DNA of 64,000 nt, taken from Paenibacillus aestuarii. GTDB taxonomy: Bacteria > Bacillota > Bacilli > Paenibacillales > NBRC-103111. Made by a program: the position numbers and the translations under genes. The stretch lies in contig NZ_JAQFVF010000080.1 of NCBI RefSeq assembly GCF_027789125.1, positions 216,994 to 280,993 on the forward strand. The letters run 5' to 3'. This document shows, piece after piece, positions 1-9,453 of the stretch. The stretch's first letter is position 1, and each line of letters starts with the position of its first letter. The notes below the pieces were generated by a model. It was not told where the DNA came from. It did not search any database and saw only the letters and a list, made by a program, of their open reading frames with translations.

Positions 1-3000
1 TTTATCCACTTGCACGCTGGTTACTGTCGTTAACGGGATACTTGGCGTGACCGTAACTTTGCTTACTGCTGTAAAATTGCCCTCTGCCGTGGTGACTGTA
101 ATATCTGCCGCCCCCGCTTTCAAGGCAGTGACAACCGTTTTACCGTCTTTCACTTCCACTTTGGCGACGGTTTCGTCGCTGCTCGACCAAGTAACGTTCT
201 TATTCGTAGCGTTCTCAGGCAGCACCGCTGCAACGAGCTCTGTCGTTTGCCCTTCATTCAGCGAGATTTGAGGTTTATCCACTTGCACGCTGGTTACAGG
301 TGAATATTGACTTACATTCACATTGTCATACTGTGCATTGTTCCATCCACTGCCCAAGCCCACCATTCCGCTTCCTCTTCGGCTATCGGTAACAGAAGCG
401 ATTTGATTATTGTCAACAAATGCTTTGATCGTCGTTCCCACAAAGGATAGCTTTAAATTATGCCATGTATTGGCAGAGAACCCGGTAACTGTTCCGGAAG
501 CAAGAACGACATCGTTACTAGTCCCATAAGTAGAAGGATCGCCATAGCATAGATACCACTGCCCATTGTCGTAAATGCTGAGCCTATATCCCTTATAATC
601 TTCGGGATGTCCACCGGGTAATTCACTGCCCACTCTACCGTATATATTGACTGCACCAGCATTTTCTATCAGCGTATCGACGCTATAATCATAGTTCTGC
701 CATTTTAAGTCTCCGAATTCGGTAAATGTACTTGGATTTTGACTATCCGGTTTCTCTCCCCAAACATTCCATGGAATGAGCGGTTTTAAAATAACCTGAC
801 GCAAGGTTTTTCCGACTCCGCCGCCAAAGCTGTTGCTTACTTCGAACGCCCCTTCAATATCGTACGTATACTTTGGTGTTTTACCTACTGTATAGCTTTC
901 AAAATTCTCACTGTAATTCTTCGGAAAAGATTGGTCGGCAGGTATAGCATTTGCAGCAGCACCTTTTTGCTGTCCCGTCGTTGTTGTCAATGTATAGATC
1001 GAATTTGCTTCAAGATTAATCGAATACGAGCCTGCATTAGGCTGAATATCACTTTGCTGAATAAACTGTGCACTACTGTTAGATTTCCATACATGAACCG
1101 CCCCGTTAGAAAGCCCTCCGGTAAGGTTAAAGGTCATAGATTCGGGTGATCCCCCTGATACAATAACGATACTATAATCTCCACTGTTAGGATTTTTAAA
1201 AGTTACATATGAACTTCCACCGGGTGCGATGCCGGATCCGCTGTCAAGATATTGCCATCCGGGTGCGGCAAATTGGGTTGTATGCGCCGCTGCCCAAACA
1301 GCCGGCTGCACAACATAATTGCCTGACCACGGCGAATTGGCCTGCATGATCCCCGAATGCGCCCAAGCTGTATTATTGTATTGAGCGCCAATTAAGTGCC
1401 AGACATCTGTCTTCGTAAGTTTAGCATTAATATAGTTGAGATTCATTTCCTTGGCAAGGTTAAAAGCACCATTCCAATCGCCTATTCCGGTCCAGCCTTC
1501 ACTTTCCCAAATCGGCAATCCGCTATTCTGAGCATTACTTGTAGAAGTACTGTTGACGTAGTGGTACCCGATCGCCGCTACTGCATTTTTTAACGCGGGA
1601 TCGTTTACAATTTTGTCGGCAAACCCCCAATCATTACCGTAAATATCGGGTGCTACAATTTTGACGTTGGAAAGACCGTTCCTATCCAATGTAGGTCTCA
1701 AGATATTGACAATATAATCTCGTGCTTGCTGGGAAGTGCCATTATAACTTTCGTTCTGGCTACCGCCAATGTAATCCAGATCATAGCCCCAAACGCTTTT
1801 TAATCCTTTGATATAACTGACAAGATAATCCGCATTGTCTTGGGACCACATATTTCCTACCCAAGCTGGTGCCCCCCACTGCAAGGCGGATAGCTTGATA
1901 TTGGGATTTCTCTTTTTCGCTTCGTTGATTAACCAAGTTTCATAGCCTCGTGTCATTACCGGATTGGCATTTTCGTCTCTTGTCCTTGCATGACTCGGCT
2001 CAGTTCCGCTGGTAGAATTGATATCTCCACCGATTTCAAATTTAAGTTCTTGATAAGAAGCGCCAAAATTAGGTTTAAACAGATAGTCCAAAATATCACT
2101 GCGATAAGGCTCAGGATAGTCAATAAGAAGCTTGGTATTGCCTCCTCCACCACTTAGCACACCTTCTCCGTCAAAGACTCTTCCCGATCCAGTTCCGTCA
2201 ATATTGACAGTTGAGCTTCCGAAACTCCAATGTTGGTTCGTCCCGCCATTGTCTGTCCACTGATCCAAAGCTGTCCCCGCTGTCCTTGAAGCACCGATAA
2301 CGTCCAGAGCCATTCCGCTGTTCACATTCACCAGCTTGTAAAAACCGTTTCCGACACTGGTTATTCTCCACTTCTGATTATTACTGCCACCGTAAGGGTA
2401 TTGAATAACGCTAGCTCCAGCTGTAGTGGAAGAGCCGGTCACCTCCATGACCATGCCGCTGTTGCGATTAACCAGGTAGTATGTGCCGTCGCCGTATCCT
2501 TGGATCGACCATTGCTGATTGTTTCCGGAGGTGGCTGACCACTGATCGATTGCAGTTCCTGGGTTTAATGATTCGCCTTTTACATCGGCTAACATCCCGC
2601 TATTTTGGCTCTTGATTGTATAGTAAGTGGACGGATTATAGTCCAACCCCCCACTATAAGACGCCCCGTCAATCACATACGTTGTGACGGAGCCTGCTTT
2701 TGCCGTTGCCGAAAATGTTTTGTTGTTCAAGGAAATCGAAGGTAATTGAGCCAACTGCTCTGTAGACGATGTCCGATAAGGCGTCGCATTGCCGGTAATA
2801 GCGCTAAATTTGCTCAAATCATAGGAGACCGTTTTATCGGATGCGCTGCTGTTTGTTGTTACAATAACAACATTGGAACTCGCCGGGTCATAAGCCACAA
2901 GTGAATTATCGTCGTTAATCGCAATGATTTTGTAGCCCGGGCGAATAAATTTACTGTAGTTCCCCATGATATAATACTTTTGGTTAATCGTATAAGATGT

Positions 3001-4065
3001 GTCCCCGGAGCTATTTAGAGAATTTTTCAAAAAGCCCCATCCGTCTGCATCATCGACGGCTTGCCAGTATACCCATCCCGATGCGTGCATTTGTTTCATA
3101 TCTTTCAATATGGTGCTCGACATCGTTAGCCCGGTCGCATCACCGTCCCCATATTCGGACATCCACAATTTTTTGCTGTTCGATTGCGCTGCATTCGCTA
3201 ATTGTACGCGCTGGCTTCCACCGTAGCTATGTGTATTAATCTGATAAACACTGTTTTTTGTTGCGCTGCTTAAGGAATTGAAGGATGTCAGCGCATCATC
3301 GATCGTATTTTCGTCAGATCCACTAAGTTTCGTGCCCAATCCCTTGCTGGATAAAGAAGCTGCCACTTTGCTAAGTATTGTATTTTGACTACTCCGGTCA
3401 AAATGAGCGCCTTCTTGACGGTTTCCGAGCTTCCACCAGCCTGCAATCGGCTCGTTCAACGGGTTTAAGGTTCTAAACGTGATACCTTCAGTATCTTTGA
3501 ATTGTTTGACAACTGTTGTCAGGTAATCGGCAAAGGCATCATAATAGTTTGAATTTAGATTATCTGAGCCATCCGCAGCTCCAGAGACACTGCCGCTATT
3601 CGTCATCCAATATGGCGGTGAATTGGAGAAGGCTTCAAACTGATCTGCCCCTCTTGCCTTGGCTGCCTGCAGCATCCAACGCTGATTAGCATCCGCCGTC
3701 CAATCATAAGTACCATTGCTTGACAGGAAACCTGGTATTCTCGCTCTATACATCAAATAAGTTTGATTTGGAGGCAGATAATTGGGGTTTTCACCGCCGC
3801 CAATGTTATAGCGAGCAATGTTAAGATTCAACCCTGACGAGCCGAAAATTTTATCCGCATAGTCGGTTTTATTGGCGTATCCCCCGACGACGTATCCCCA
3901 CCACGCCAAAGATGTCCCCCAACCTTCAACGGTCTGAAATTGAACGGATGGATCTACAATCGTTGAATTATCGGCGAAAGCAGCTGGAGCTGGAACACAT
4001 ACAATCGAAGCGATCATGGCGATCGGAATGATTTTGCAAACATTTTTTCTAAGTCGCTTTAACAT
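1..4065 (-). CDS. Secreted multidomain galactan hydrolase GH30 + ricin lectin + GH59 + Big_2 (C-terminus beyond window)
   Basis: I translated the complement from the ATG at 4065 to base 1: 1355 codons without a stop, so the gene is cut by the left edge. The start is set by AGGGAGGGAG a few bases upstream. Residues 1-31 are a signal peptide ending in AFA. About 36-470 is a GH30-like glycosidase (VEGWGTSLAWWG; LNEP with Glu205 as acid/base; WMSEYG with Glu304 as nucleophile), of the type including endo-beta-1,6-galactanases. About 476-615 is a ricin-type (CBM13) lectin with three repeats ending NQQW, NQKW and NQHW. About 620-1035 resembles GH59 galactocerebrosidases (FDGEGVLSGGG; Glu772 in GSQNES; Glu856 in IWESEGW). 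About 1040-1255 looks like the GH59 lectin-like sandwich. About 1256-1345 is a Big_2 domain, and a second one begins at the edge. Its role is inferred to be extracellular galactan cutting; substrate is unproven. Confidence 0.85.
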   Translation of the reverse strand, partial: MLKRLRKNVCKIIPIAMIASIVCVPAPAAFADNSTIVDPSVQFQTVEGWGTSLAWWGYVVGGYANKTDYADKIFGSSGLNLNIARYNIGGGENPNYLPPNQTYLMYRARIPGFLSSNGTYDWTADANQRWMLQAAKARGADQFEAFSNSPPYWMTNSGSVSGAADGSDNLNSNYYDAFADYLTTVVKQFKDTEGITFRTLNPLNEPIAGWWKLGNRQEGAHFDRSSQNTILSKVAASLSSKGLGTKLSGSDENTIDDALTSFNSLSSATKNSVYQINTHSYGGSQRVQLANAAQSNSKKLWMSEYGDGDATGLTMSSTILKDMKQMHASGWVYWQAVDDADGWGFLKNSLNSSGDTSYTINQKYYIMGNYSKFIRPGYKIIAINDDNSLVAYDPASSNVVIVTTNSSASDKTVSYDLSKFSAITGNATPYRTSSTEQLAQLPSISLNNKTFSATAKAGSVTTYVIDGASYSGGLDYNPSTYYTIKSQNSGMLADVKGESLNPGTAIDQWSATSGNNQQWSIQGYGDGTYYLVNRNSGMVMEVTGSSTTAGASVIQYPYGGSNNQKWRITSVGNGFYKLVNVNSGMALDVIGASRTAGTALDQWTDNGGTNQHWSFGSSTVNIDGTGSGRVFDGEGVLSGGGGNTKLLIDYPEPYRSDILDYLFKPNFGASYQELKFEIGGDINSTSGTEPSHARTRDENANPVMTRGYETWLINEAKKRNPNIKLSALQWGAPAWVGNMWSQDNADYLVSYIKGLKSVWGYDLDYIGGSQNESYNGTSQQARDYIVNILRPTLDRNGLSNVKIVAPDIYGNDWGFADKIVNDPALKNAVAAIGYHYVNSTSTSNAQNSGLPIWESEGWTGIGDWNGAFNLAKEMNLNYINAKLTKTDVWHLIGAQYNNTAWAHSGIMQANSPWSGNYVVQPAVWAAAHTTQFAAPGWQYLDSGSGIAPGGSSYVTFKNPNSGDYSIVIVSGGSPESMTFNLTGGLSNGAVHVWKSNSSAQFIQQSDIQPNAGSYSINLEANSIYTLTTTTGQQKGAAANAIPADQSFPKNYSENFESYTVGKTPKYTYDIEGAFEVSNSFGGGVGKTLRQVILKPLIPWNVWGEKPDSQNPSTFTEFGDLKWQNYDYSVDTLIENAGAVNIYGRVGSELPGGHPEDYKGYRLSIYDNGQWYLCYGDPSTYGTSNDVVLASGTVTGFSANTWHNLKLSFVGTTIKAFVDNNQIASVTDSRRGSGMVGLGSGWNNAQYDNVNVSQYSPVTSVQVDKPQISLNEGQTTELVAAVLPENATNKNVTWSSSDETVAKVEVKDGKTVVTALKAGAADITVTTAEGNFTAVSKVTVTPSIPLTTVTSVQVDK

Positions 4066-4120
4066 CTTAACTCCCTCCCTGGGTCTATCAATGAGGTTGA
4101 ACGATCTCATTACCATTTTA

Positions 4121-4134
4121 TGTAAACCCTTACA
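4121..4134 (-). promoter_or_regulatory. cre-like site upstream of the GH30-GH59 gene (tentative)
   Basis: TGTAAACCCTTACA resembles the CcpA operator (TGWAANCGNTNWCA) except that the central CG is CC. It lies 56 bases upstream of the GH30-GH59 start. Catabolite repression of a secreted glycosidase would be expected, but the site is only a pattern match. Confidence 0.25.
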
Positions 4135-4148
4135 TCTAATCGTTTATG

Positions 4149-4213
4149 AAATGCGATTCCTCGCGGAGCGTCCAAAGCACTACTGCTAGAACGCCCGCAA
4201 AATAATCGCATTT
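4149..4213 (-). other. Large stem-loop between the binding-protein gene and the GH30-GH59 gene
   Basis: A perfect 10-bp inverted repeat (AAATGCGATT at 4149-4158, AATCGCATTT at 4204-4213) encloses a second imperfect GC-rich stem (GCGGAGCGT against ACGCCCGC). No T-run follows on the minus strand, so it is more likely an RNA processing or stabilising hairpin, or a weak attenuator, than a classical terminator. Confidence 0.5.
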
Positions 4214-4229
4214 GAGATACTCGAAAACC

Positions 4230-5534
4230 TTACTTGCTTGCTCTTGCTTTCGTCCACTTATCATTCAATTCGCTAGAAATTTGATCGAGAGCCGCTCCGC
4301 CCATCATGTCTTGACCTAACTTCTTCCAATCTAGTTGGATCGAGTTCACATATTTATTGAAGTTTTCACCACCTGGACGGTAGTTGAATTCCTCGAACTT
4401 ATTCGTTTTGTAGAAATCATTCAAGAACGGAACGTCTGCTTTGACGCCTTCCATGACGGAATTCGCTTGCTTTTTATTCACATAAAAGGAATACGCATCG
4501 GAGCCAAACATCCACTCTTCAAATTTCTTCGCTGCATCGACGTTCTTGGATTTATTGTTAATTCCGAAGAAATTATCCGTGAAGGTCATCACTTTCAGCG
4601 GCTCTGACTCCGAATGACGGACAGGCAATGGGAATGCCGCCAAATCGTCAATATTTCCTACTTTGGATTTGTATTGCGGCAGATACCACAATCCTGCTGC
4701 AATGACGGCCGCTTTTTTCGCTTCAAACAATCCGGTTGCTTGGTCGTTGCTCATGCCGAGAGGATCGGCTCCCATTACTTTGGCACCATATAAAGTTTGA
4801 ATATCCGTGTATGATTTGTAGAACGGTGTGCCTTTATCAAACGGCTTGTCCATGCCGGCAATTTTGTCATAATAGTTTTCATCGCCGGATTCCAGCAACG
4901 GCATAAATTCATTGAACGGATAGTTCGGCCAGGAATCCTTGCCGCCCATCGCATACGGCTGATACTTGCCGCTCTTTTTAATTTCTGTTAATACGCTTAC
5001 AAATTGCTCCCACGTTGTCGGAACGCTTAAATTCAGCTCTTTAAACACGGACGGATGATAGTATACAAGTTCAGGAAAAGAAATAACAGGCAATGCGAGA
5101 ACCTTGCCGTCAACGGCAAATTGCTTAGCCTTTGCGTTTTTGGCAGTCACGCTCAAATCGTTCAGTGCTGTCAACTCAGCTTTGAAATCATTGATAAAGT
5201 TAGGCTTCAGCTCGATAATATCCGGCAGCTCATTAGCGGCCAATCGGACTTTCATTGCTTGCAAATAGTCGGCATCGCTTTTGAATGTCTCGACTTCCAC
5301 TTTCACGTTCGGCATGACATTGGAAAACTCTTTCACTTTCTTGGTCCAGCTATCCAGAAATTCGCTGTCGCTATCCCACATAGCCAGTTTCAATGTAACC
5401 GTATTCGTTTTACTACTGTCTCCAGCCGGAGCTTTCGCAGGATTACTGTCTTTCGTTGACGTATTCACGCCGCATCCGGCAACGCTGAATGCCAAAGTCA
5501 ATGAAAGTACGGATGTTACTAATGTTCTTTTCAT
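4230..5534 (-). CDS. Extracellular sugar-binding lipoprotein of a carbohydrate ABC transporter
   Basis: 434 residues. Residues 1-21 are a lipoprotein signal ending in VAGC with lipidated Cys21, followed by a Ser/Thr/Lys-rich linker. The body is a family 1 solute-binding fold (LKLAMWDSD start; repeated KAAVIAAGLWYLPQYK and WMFGSDAYSFYVNKKQ segments). It probably delivers galacto-oligosaccharides to the two permeases at 11506-13268; this follows from the cluster and is not shown by the sequence. It lies after the response regulator and 164 bases before the GH30-GH59 gene on the same strand. AGGAAAGAGA precedes the ATG. No ATPase gene is present; such systems often share an MsmX-like ATPase encoded elsewhere. 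Confidence 0.85.
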   Translation of the reverse strand: MKRTLVTSVLSLTLAFSVAGCGVNTSTKDSNPAKAPAGDSSKTNTVTLKLAMWDSDSEFLDSWTKKVKEFSNVMPNVKVEVETFKSDADYLQAMKVRLAANELPDIIELKPNFINDFKAELTALNDLSVTAKNAKAKQFAVDGKVLALPVISFPELVYYHPSVFKELNLSVPTTWEQFVSVLTEIKKSGKYQPYAMGGKDSWPNYPFNEFMPLLESGDENYYDKIAGMDKPFDKGTPFYKSYTDIQTLYGAKVMGADPLGMSNDQATGLFEAKKAAVIAAGLWYLPQYKSKVGNIDDLAAFPLPVRHSESEPLKVMTFTDNFFGINNKSKNVDAAKKFEEWMFGSDAYSFYVNKKQANSVMEGVKADVPFLNDFYKTNKFEEFNYRPGGENFNKYVNSIQLDWKKLGQDMMGGAALDQISSELNDKWTKARASK

Positions 5535-5594
5535 TCTCTTTCCTACCCCCTAAGGATTTCGCAAATGATTTACACTGATATCTTACAAAAATTC

Positions 5595-5608
5595 GGAATA
5601 CGCTTTCA
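5595..5608 (-). promoter_or_regulatory. cre-like site upstream of the sugar-binding lipoprotein gene
   Basis: On the minus strand the bases read TGAAAGCGTATTCC, which matches the CcpA operator consensus with two mismatches, about 60 bases upstream of the start at 5534. This suggests a separate, catabolite-repressed promoter for the binding protein and the enzyme. Confidence 0.3.
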
Positions 5609-5654
5609 TTGATAAAATTTGTGATTCGCTTGATATATTTTGGGGCTCATTTCT

Positions 5655-7259
5655 TCACTTCTTTTTCCACGCATAAGCGTCCCGATACTTCTGAGGGCTC
5701 ATTCCCCTATATTTTTTAAACACCCGGCTGAAATGTTCAGGATTCTCATACCCCACCTTTAAGGCAATTTCATACATTCTCATGTCGCTTTCAATCAGAC
5801 GAGCCGCTTCGTTAATACGAAGCTTCGTCACATGTTCAATAAAATGCTCTCCTGTTTCTTTCACAAATTGCTTGCTTAGATGGCTCTCCGTCACCTGCGC
5901 CCATTCGCTGACTTGACCGAGCGTGATCGGATTACAGTAATTTTGCTCAATGTACCGTTTGACTCGCTCAACCAGCCGCTGCGAATAGTCCTCGCGCTAT
6001 TTCTCCGAATGAAGCACATCTGCAAGCAGAACGACTAACTGCTCGATCCACGCATGCAAGTCTTCACGGAACATAAACTGCTCAACGATCTCATATGGCC
6101 GACGACGTGTTTCCAGCACCTGATTCCAATTCATCGCCTGCGCGTGCAGCCATGCGCCAATATTCCAAATCAATTCTTCATAGACGGGAAGAGAGCTTTC
6201 TAATGTCATCTTTGATAGCTCGTTCAACTGCTTTAATCCTGCAAGCAGTTTTTGCTGCCACTGGGTATCGCCTTTCTCTATCAATTGCATCATATCCCTA
6301 TAGTCCCACGGTGCTATAGGTGGCCCCACATCCACGCTGACCGATTCAGGATAATACACACGTCCAGGTCCTTCCGAGAACCGCAAACAAGCCAAGTGTC
6401 TCGCTTGGATGTATCTAGAGTGCCAGATTTTCCAATCCGTACACGAGTCCGCAACCCCAACCGATAACGTAACATTTAAAAAATTTTTGACCGTATTGCA
6501 GAGCGAATCCAGGAGCTCTATCACACGAGCCCTCACATTTAAGTAGCTGTCCCTGGACTCAAAGCATAATAAGAGTGCATGTTCATCCTCTTTAATCTGA
6601 ATTAGTTGAAAAGGAATCTTTAAACTTTCCAACCCTTGCCTAATGATGTTTGACAAGTGCTCTATGTTGTCCAATCGTTCGTCAGGCAGTATGGATACAA
6701 TAACATGTTGTGAATTAGCGTATTGCGACACCCATCTTTGGAACGAATCATCCTGTGTTAGGTTAAGGCTGTAAAAATAATCTTTTTCACGAAACAGGCC
6801 CCTAAGCCATATTTCCCGTTGTTTTCTGTCTGAGTCGTTATAGGGGTCGGTGCGCCATGAAGAAGCTGCGTTCTCCTTTAACTTACGGACGGCCTTATGA
6901 ATGACCGGAATGATATGTTCAGGATCCAGATTCGCTTTCATGATGTAATCTAAGGCTCCAAGGAGAAAAGCCTTCCGCACAAAATCAAAATCCGAATGTG
7001 CGCTTAGCACAATGCTCAGCGGAGCGTTGGTCAGGTTTGCTTCCTTCATCTTGGACAGCAATGCATTGGCATCCATAACCGGCATGCTCATATCAATAAT
7101 CATCAGATCTATATCCTGATCAGTAGCTATTCGTTCCCACGCTTCACGGCCGTCCGCAGCCTCAGCAACAACCTCGCATTCTAAATCACGCCAAGGGATG
7201 ATCGTGCCCAAGGCTAGTCTTACAAGCGGCTCGTCATCGACGATCATCACTCTAAACAT
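5655..7259 (-). pseudogene. YesN-type AraC response regulator interrupted by an in-frame TAG
   Basis: The start is the ATG at 7259 (GGAGATGAAAGC upstream), giving MFRVMIVDDEP. Residues 1-120 are a receiver domain with DD at 8-9, phospho-acceptor Asp56 (MIIDMSMP) and the conserved Lys in DYIMKAN. A long middle region follows, ending HSEK at a TAG (5997-5999). Reading through in the same frame gives REDYSQRLVERVKRYIEQNY and then a complete AraC HTH (SEWAQVTESHLSKQF, YEIALKVGYENPEHFSRVFK, MSPQKYRDAY) to 5655. The intact protein would be about 534 residues, the normal length for this family. As written, translation stops before the DNA-binding domain. A recent nonsense mutation or a sequencing error fits; suppression is possible. 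It partners the YesM kinase at 7575-9380. Confidence 0.8.
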
Positions 7260-7291
7260 GCTTTCATCTCCAATCTGCAAGTGAAACTGTT

Positions 7292-7543
7292 CTACCCTAG
7301 AACGAGAACCTGATCATAGACTCGCTTATTCATACCCGGAAGTTCATAGAGCAAATATAACCGACCGTTCACTTCTCCGCGAAACGATGGAGGAAAGGAC
7401 TCGTATTCATGACTGGATAGAACGGGAAGAACGCCAATATCACTGGAAAGGCTTGTCTTCACCTTTACCTCCAGAGCCGATAGTAAATTATTCTCAATTG
7501 AAAGGACCTTGTCGCATTTGAAATCGTATAGGCAAAATCTCAT
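7292..7543 (-). CDS. Small hypothetical protein between the YesM and YesN genes
   Basis: 83 residues starting MRFCLYDFKC, with AGGGGGA about 8 bases before the ATG at 7543. I do not recognise it. It has no signal peptide or membrane segment and a fairly ordinary composition. It lies in the 315-base space between the kinase stop and the regulator start on the same strand, so it would be cotranscribed. Kinase and regulator genes of this type are usually adjacent, so this could be a real small protein or chance open frame; the ribosome binding site is the main support. Confidence 0.35.
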   Translation of the reverse strand: MRFCLYDFKCDKVLSIENNLLSALEVKVKTSLSSDIGVLPVLSSHEYESFPPSFRGEVNGRLYLLYELPGMNKRVYDQVLVLG

Positions 7544-7574
7544 ATTTGAATCCCCCTATCCATCTCTATCCAAA

Positions 7575-9380
7575 TTACGATAAATTAGGCTTACGTCGAT
7601 CCGGATTGTTCAATAGTAGTGGCAGCGTCACGATGACTTCCGTTCCGACTCCCAGCTCACTCTTCATTGATAGCCCGTAAAGCTCCCCGTAGTTTAACCG
7701 GATCCGGTCATTGACGTTGGCAATGCCGATCCCGCAAAGCGATTCTACGTTTTTCTCGTTCTTCAAAGCCTCAATCGTTCGCTGTTCCATGCCCCTGCCA
7801 TTATCAACAATGGTAATGATGAGTTGATCTCGATTTCTTTTACCGGAAATTTTCACGATCCCCATCGAGCTTTTCCCGTAAAACCCGTGAATAATGGCAT
7901 TCTCCACAATGGGCTGAAGGAGCAGCTTGAGAATAAAAGCATCCTTCACCAGTTCATCAAAGTCGTACTCCACTTTGAATCGGTCACCATATCGAACTTT
8001 CATAATGTAAATGTATTTCTCAAGGTTCTGTATTTCATCCGTTACTTGGATGTAAGATCCATCGCGATGAAACGTAGAAGACAGCAGCTTGATCAGAGAA
8101 TCCGTCATTTCATACAAATTCGTGGCTTTCACTAGCATGGCCATGATTTTGATCGCATTGAGCGTATTCACCAGAAAGTGCGGATTGATTTGGGATTGAA
8201 GTGCATCGATCTCTGCACGGTTTTTCAGTTTTTCCTGCTCTTGTCTTTCGATCATCAGTTCCTGGATGCGTACCGTCATACTTTGAAATGTCTTCCCTAA
8301 CGAATAAATTTCCAATGGGCCGGACAGGTCCAGAGCAACCTGAAAGGAGCCGCTCTTCATTTTATTCATTTGATAAATTAACGATTTGATCGGGCGAACA
8401 ATACTCCGCACAAGGAAAAACGAAACAATCAAAAACAGAGCCAAGCCTGCCAAGGAGACTTCCATAATAAAGGCGTAAATTTCCTTAACTTGAGCAGTCA
8501 ACTGATCGTTCGGCGTCATGTAAATAATTTTCCATCCCATTCGCTCCATCGTCAGAAAGGTAACAAACATTTGTTCACCGTATACCACAGTTTTAAAATC
8601 ACCGCTTGTCTTCGTTTGCGCTTGTTGAATCGTTTCCTTTTCGACGTTTTGGCTTTTAGCTAGACTCGTATCCAGCATGATATTGCCGTTCCCGTCAAGA
8701 ATGATGAAGCTGCCGTTTCGGTTCGAGGTGGACTCGGACAAATTCTCAAAAGAACTAGCCTGAATCACAAAATAAATCATCTCTACATCGTTAAATGACC
8801 TGTCATATTGAGGAGCTATGGCACCTGACAAAACATAGTTGTCATTGCCTTCAATGAGCTTGTTCTCTTCTGGACCGAACAACAACACGCGCCCTTGACT
8901 TTGAAGCGCTTTGAGATAAAGCGGCGTCATCTTTAAATTGGTTTCGTTCATCCGAGTGTTGATGTTATGCAAATGCGTACCCTCGAAGAAAAATGCGCCA
9001 TTGTCCCGGTAGACGAACATGGCGGAAACGACATCGGGCATATCGTGCAAATAATTTTTCAATGAATGTTCCAACTCTGAAGACTTCCTGAACTGGTCTT
9101 GGGAGTCTGTACTTTGATGGAGGGAATTGGCGAGTGAAATCAGATTTCTATCCGATGCAATAGCGGCGAAAGTCCTGATATACCTGCTTGTATCTTGATC
9201 GATCGAGTAAGATACTTGTTCGAGCGTTTGCATCGTTCGTGAAGTAATATTCGACAGCAAAATATTCGTATAAGCTCTCAATGACAAAAAGGTAACCAAA
9301 AGAATCGGCATCACGATGACGAAAAAGAACATCACATATAAAATTGAAGTAATGGACCATCTCTTAGTGAACATACGCAT
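7575..9380 (-). CDS. YesM-type membrane sensor histidine kinase
   Basis: 601 residues from the ATG at 9380, chosen because GGAGGCGCGGCA precedes it; an upstream frame extension has no support. A transmembrane helix at about 10-32 (ILYVMFFFVIVMPILLVTFLSL) is followed by an extracellular sensing region of about 250 residues, a second helix (AFIMEVSLAGLALFLIVSFFLV), a HAMP linker (VRPIKSLIYQMNKMKSG), the His_kinase box with the phospho-acceptor His in QINPHFLVNTLN, and an ATPase domain (ENAIIHGF, DNGRGM, GIGIANVNDRI). It should sense an extracellular ligand, presumably a galactan product, and phosphorylate the regulator gene just downstream. Confidence 0.9.
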   Translation of the reverse strand: MRMFTKRWSITSILYVMFFFVIVMPILLVTFLSLRAYTNILLSNITSRTMQTLEQVSYSIDQDTSRYIRTFAAIASDRNLISLANSLHQSTDSQDQFRKSSELEHSLKNYLHDMPDVVSAMFVYRDNGAFFFEGTHLHNINTRMNETNLKMTPLYLKALQSQGRVLLFGPEENKLIEGNDNYVLSGAIAPQYDRSFNDVEMIYFVIQASSFENLSESTSNRNGSFIILDGNGNIMLDTSLAKSQNVEKETIQQAQTKTSGDFKTVVYGEQMFVTFLTMERMGWKIIYMTPNDQLTAQVKEIYAFIMEVSLAGLALFLIVSFFLVRSIVRPIKSLIYQMNKMKSGSFQVALDLSGPLEIYSLGKTFQSMTVRIQELMIERQEQEKLKNRAEIDALQSQINPHFLVNTLNAIKIMAMLVKATNLYEMTDSLIKLLSSTFHRDGSYIQVTDEIQNLEKYIYIMKVRYGDRFKVEYDFDELVKDAFILKLLLQPIVENAIIHGFYGKSSMGIVKISGKRNRDQLIITIVDNGRGMEQRTIEALKNEKNVESLCGIGIANVNDRIRLNYGELYGLSMKSELGVGTEVIVTLPLLLNNPDRRKPNLS

Positions 9381-9453
9381 TGCCGCGCCTCCATTTACAA
9401 GTGCAACTATGAAGCGGAAAGAGAGGGAAGGCATTGCTGCCTTCCCCAGGGTA

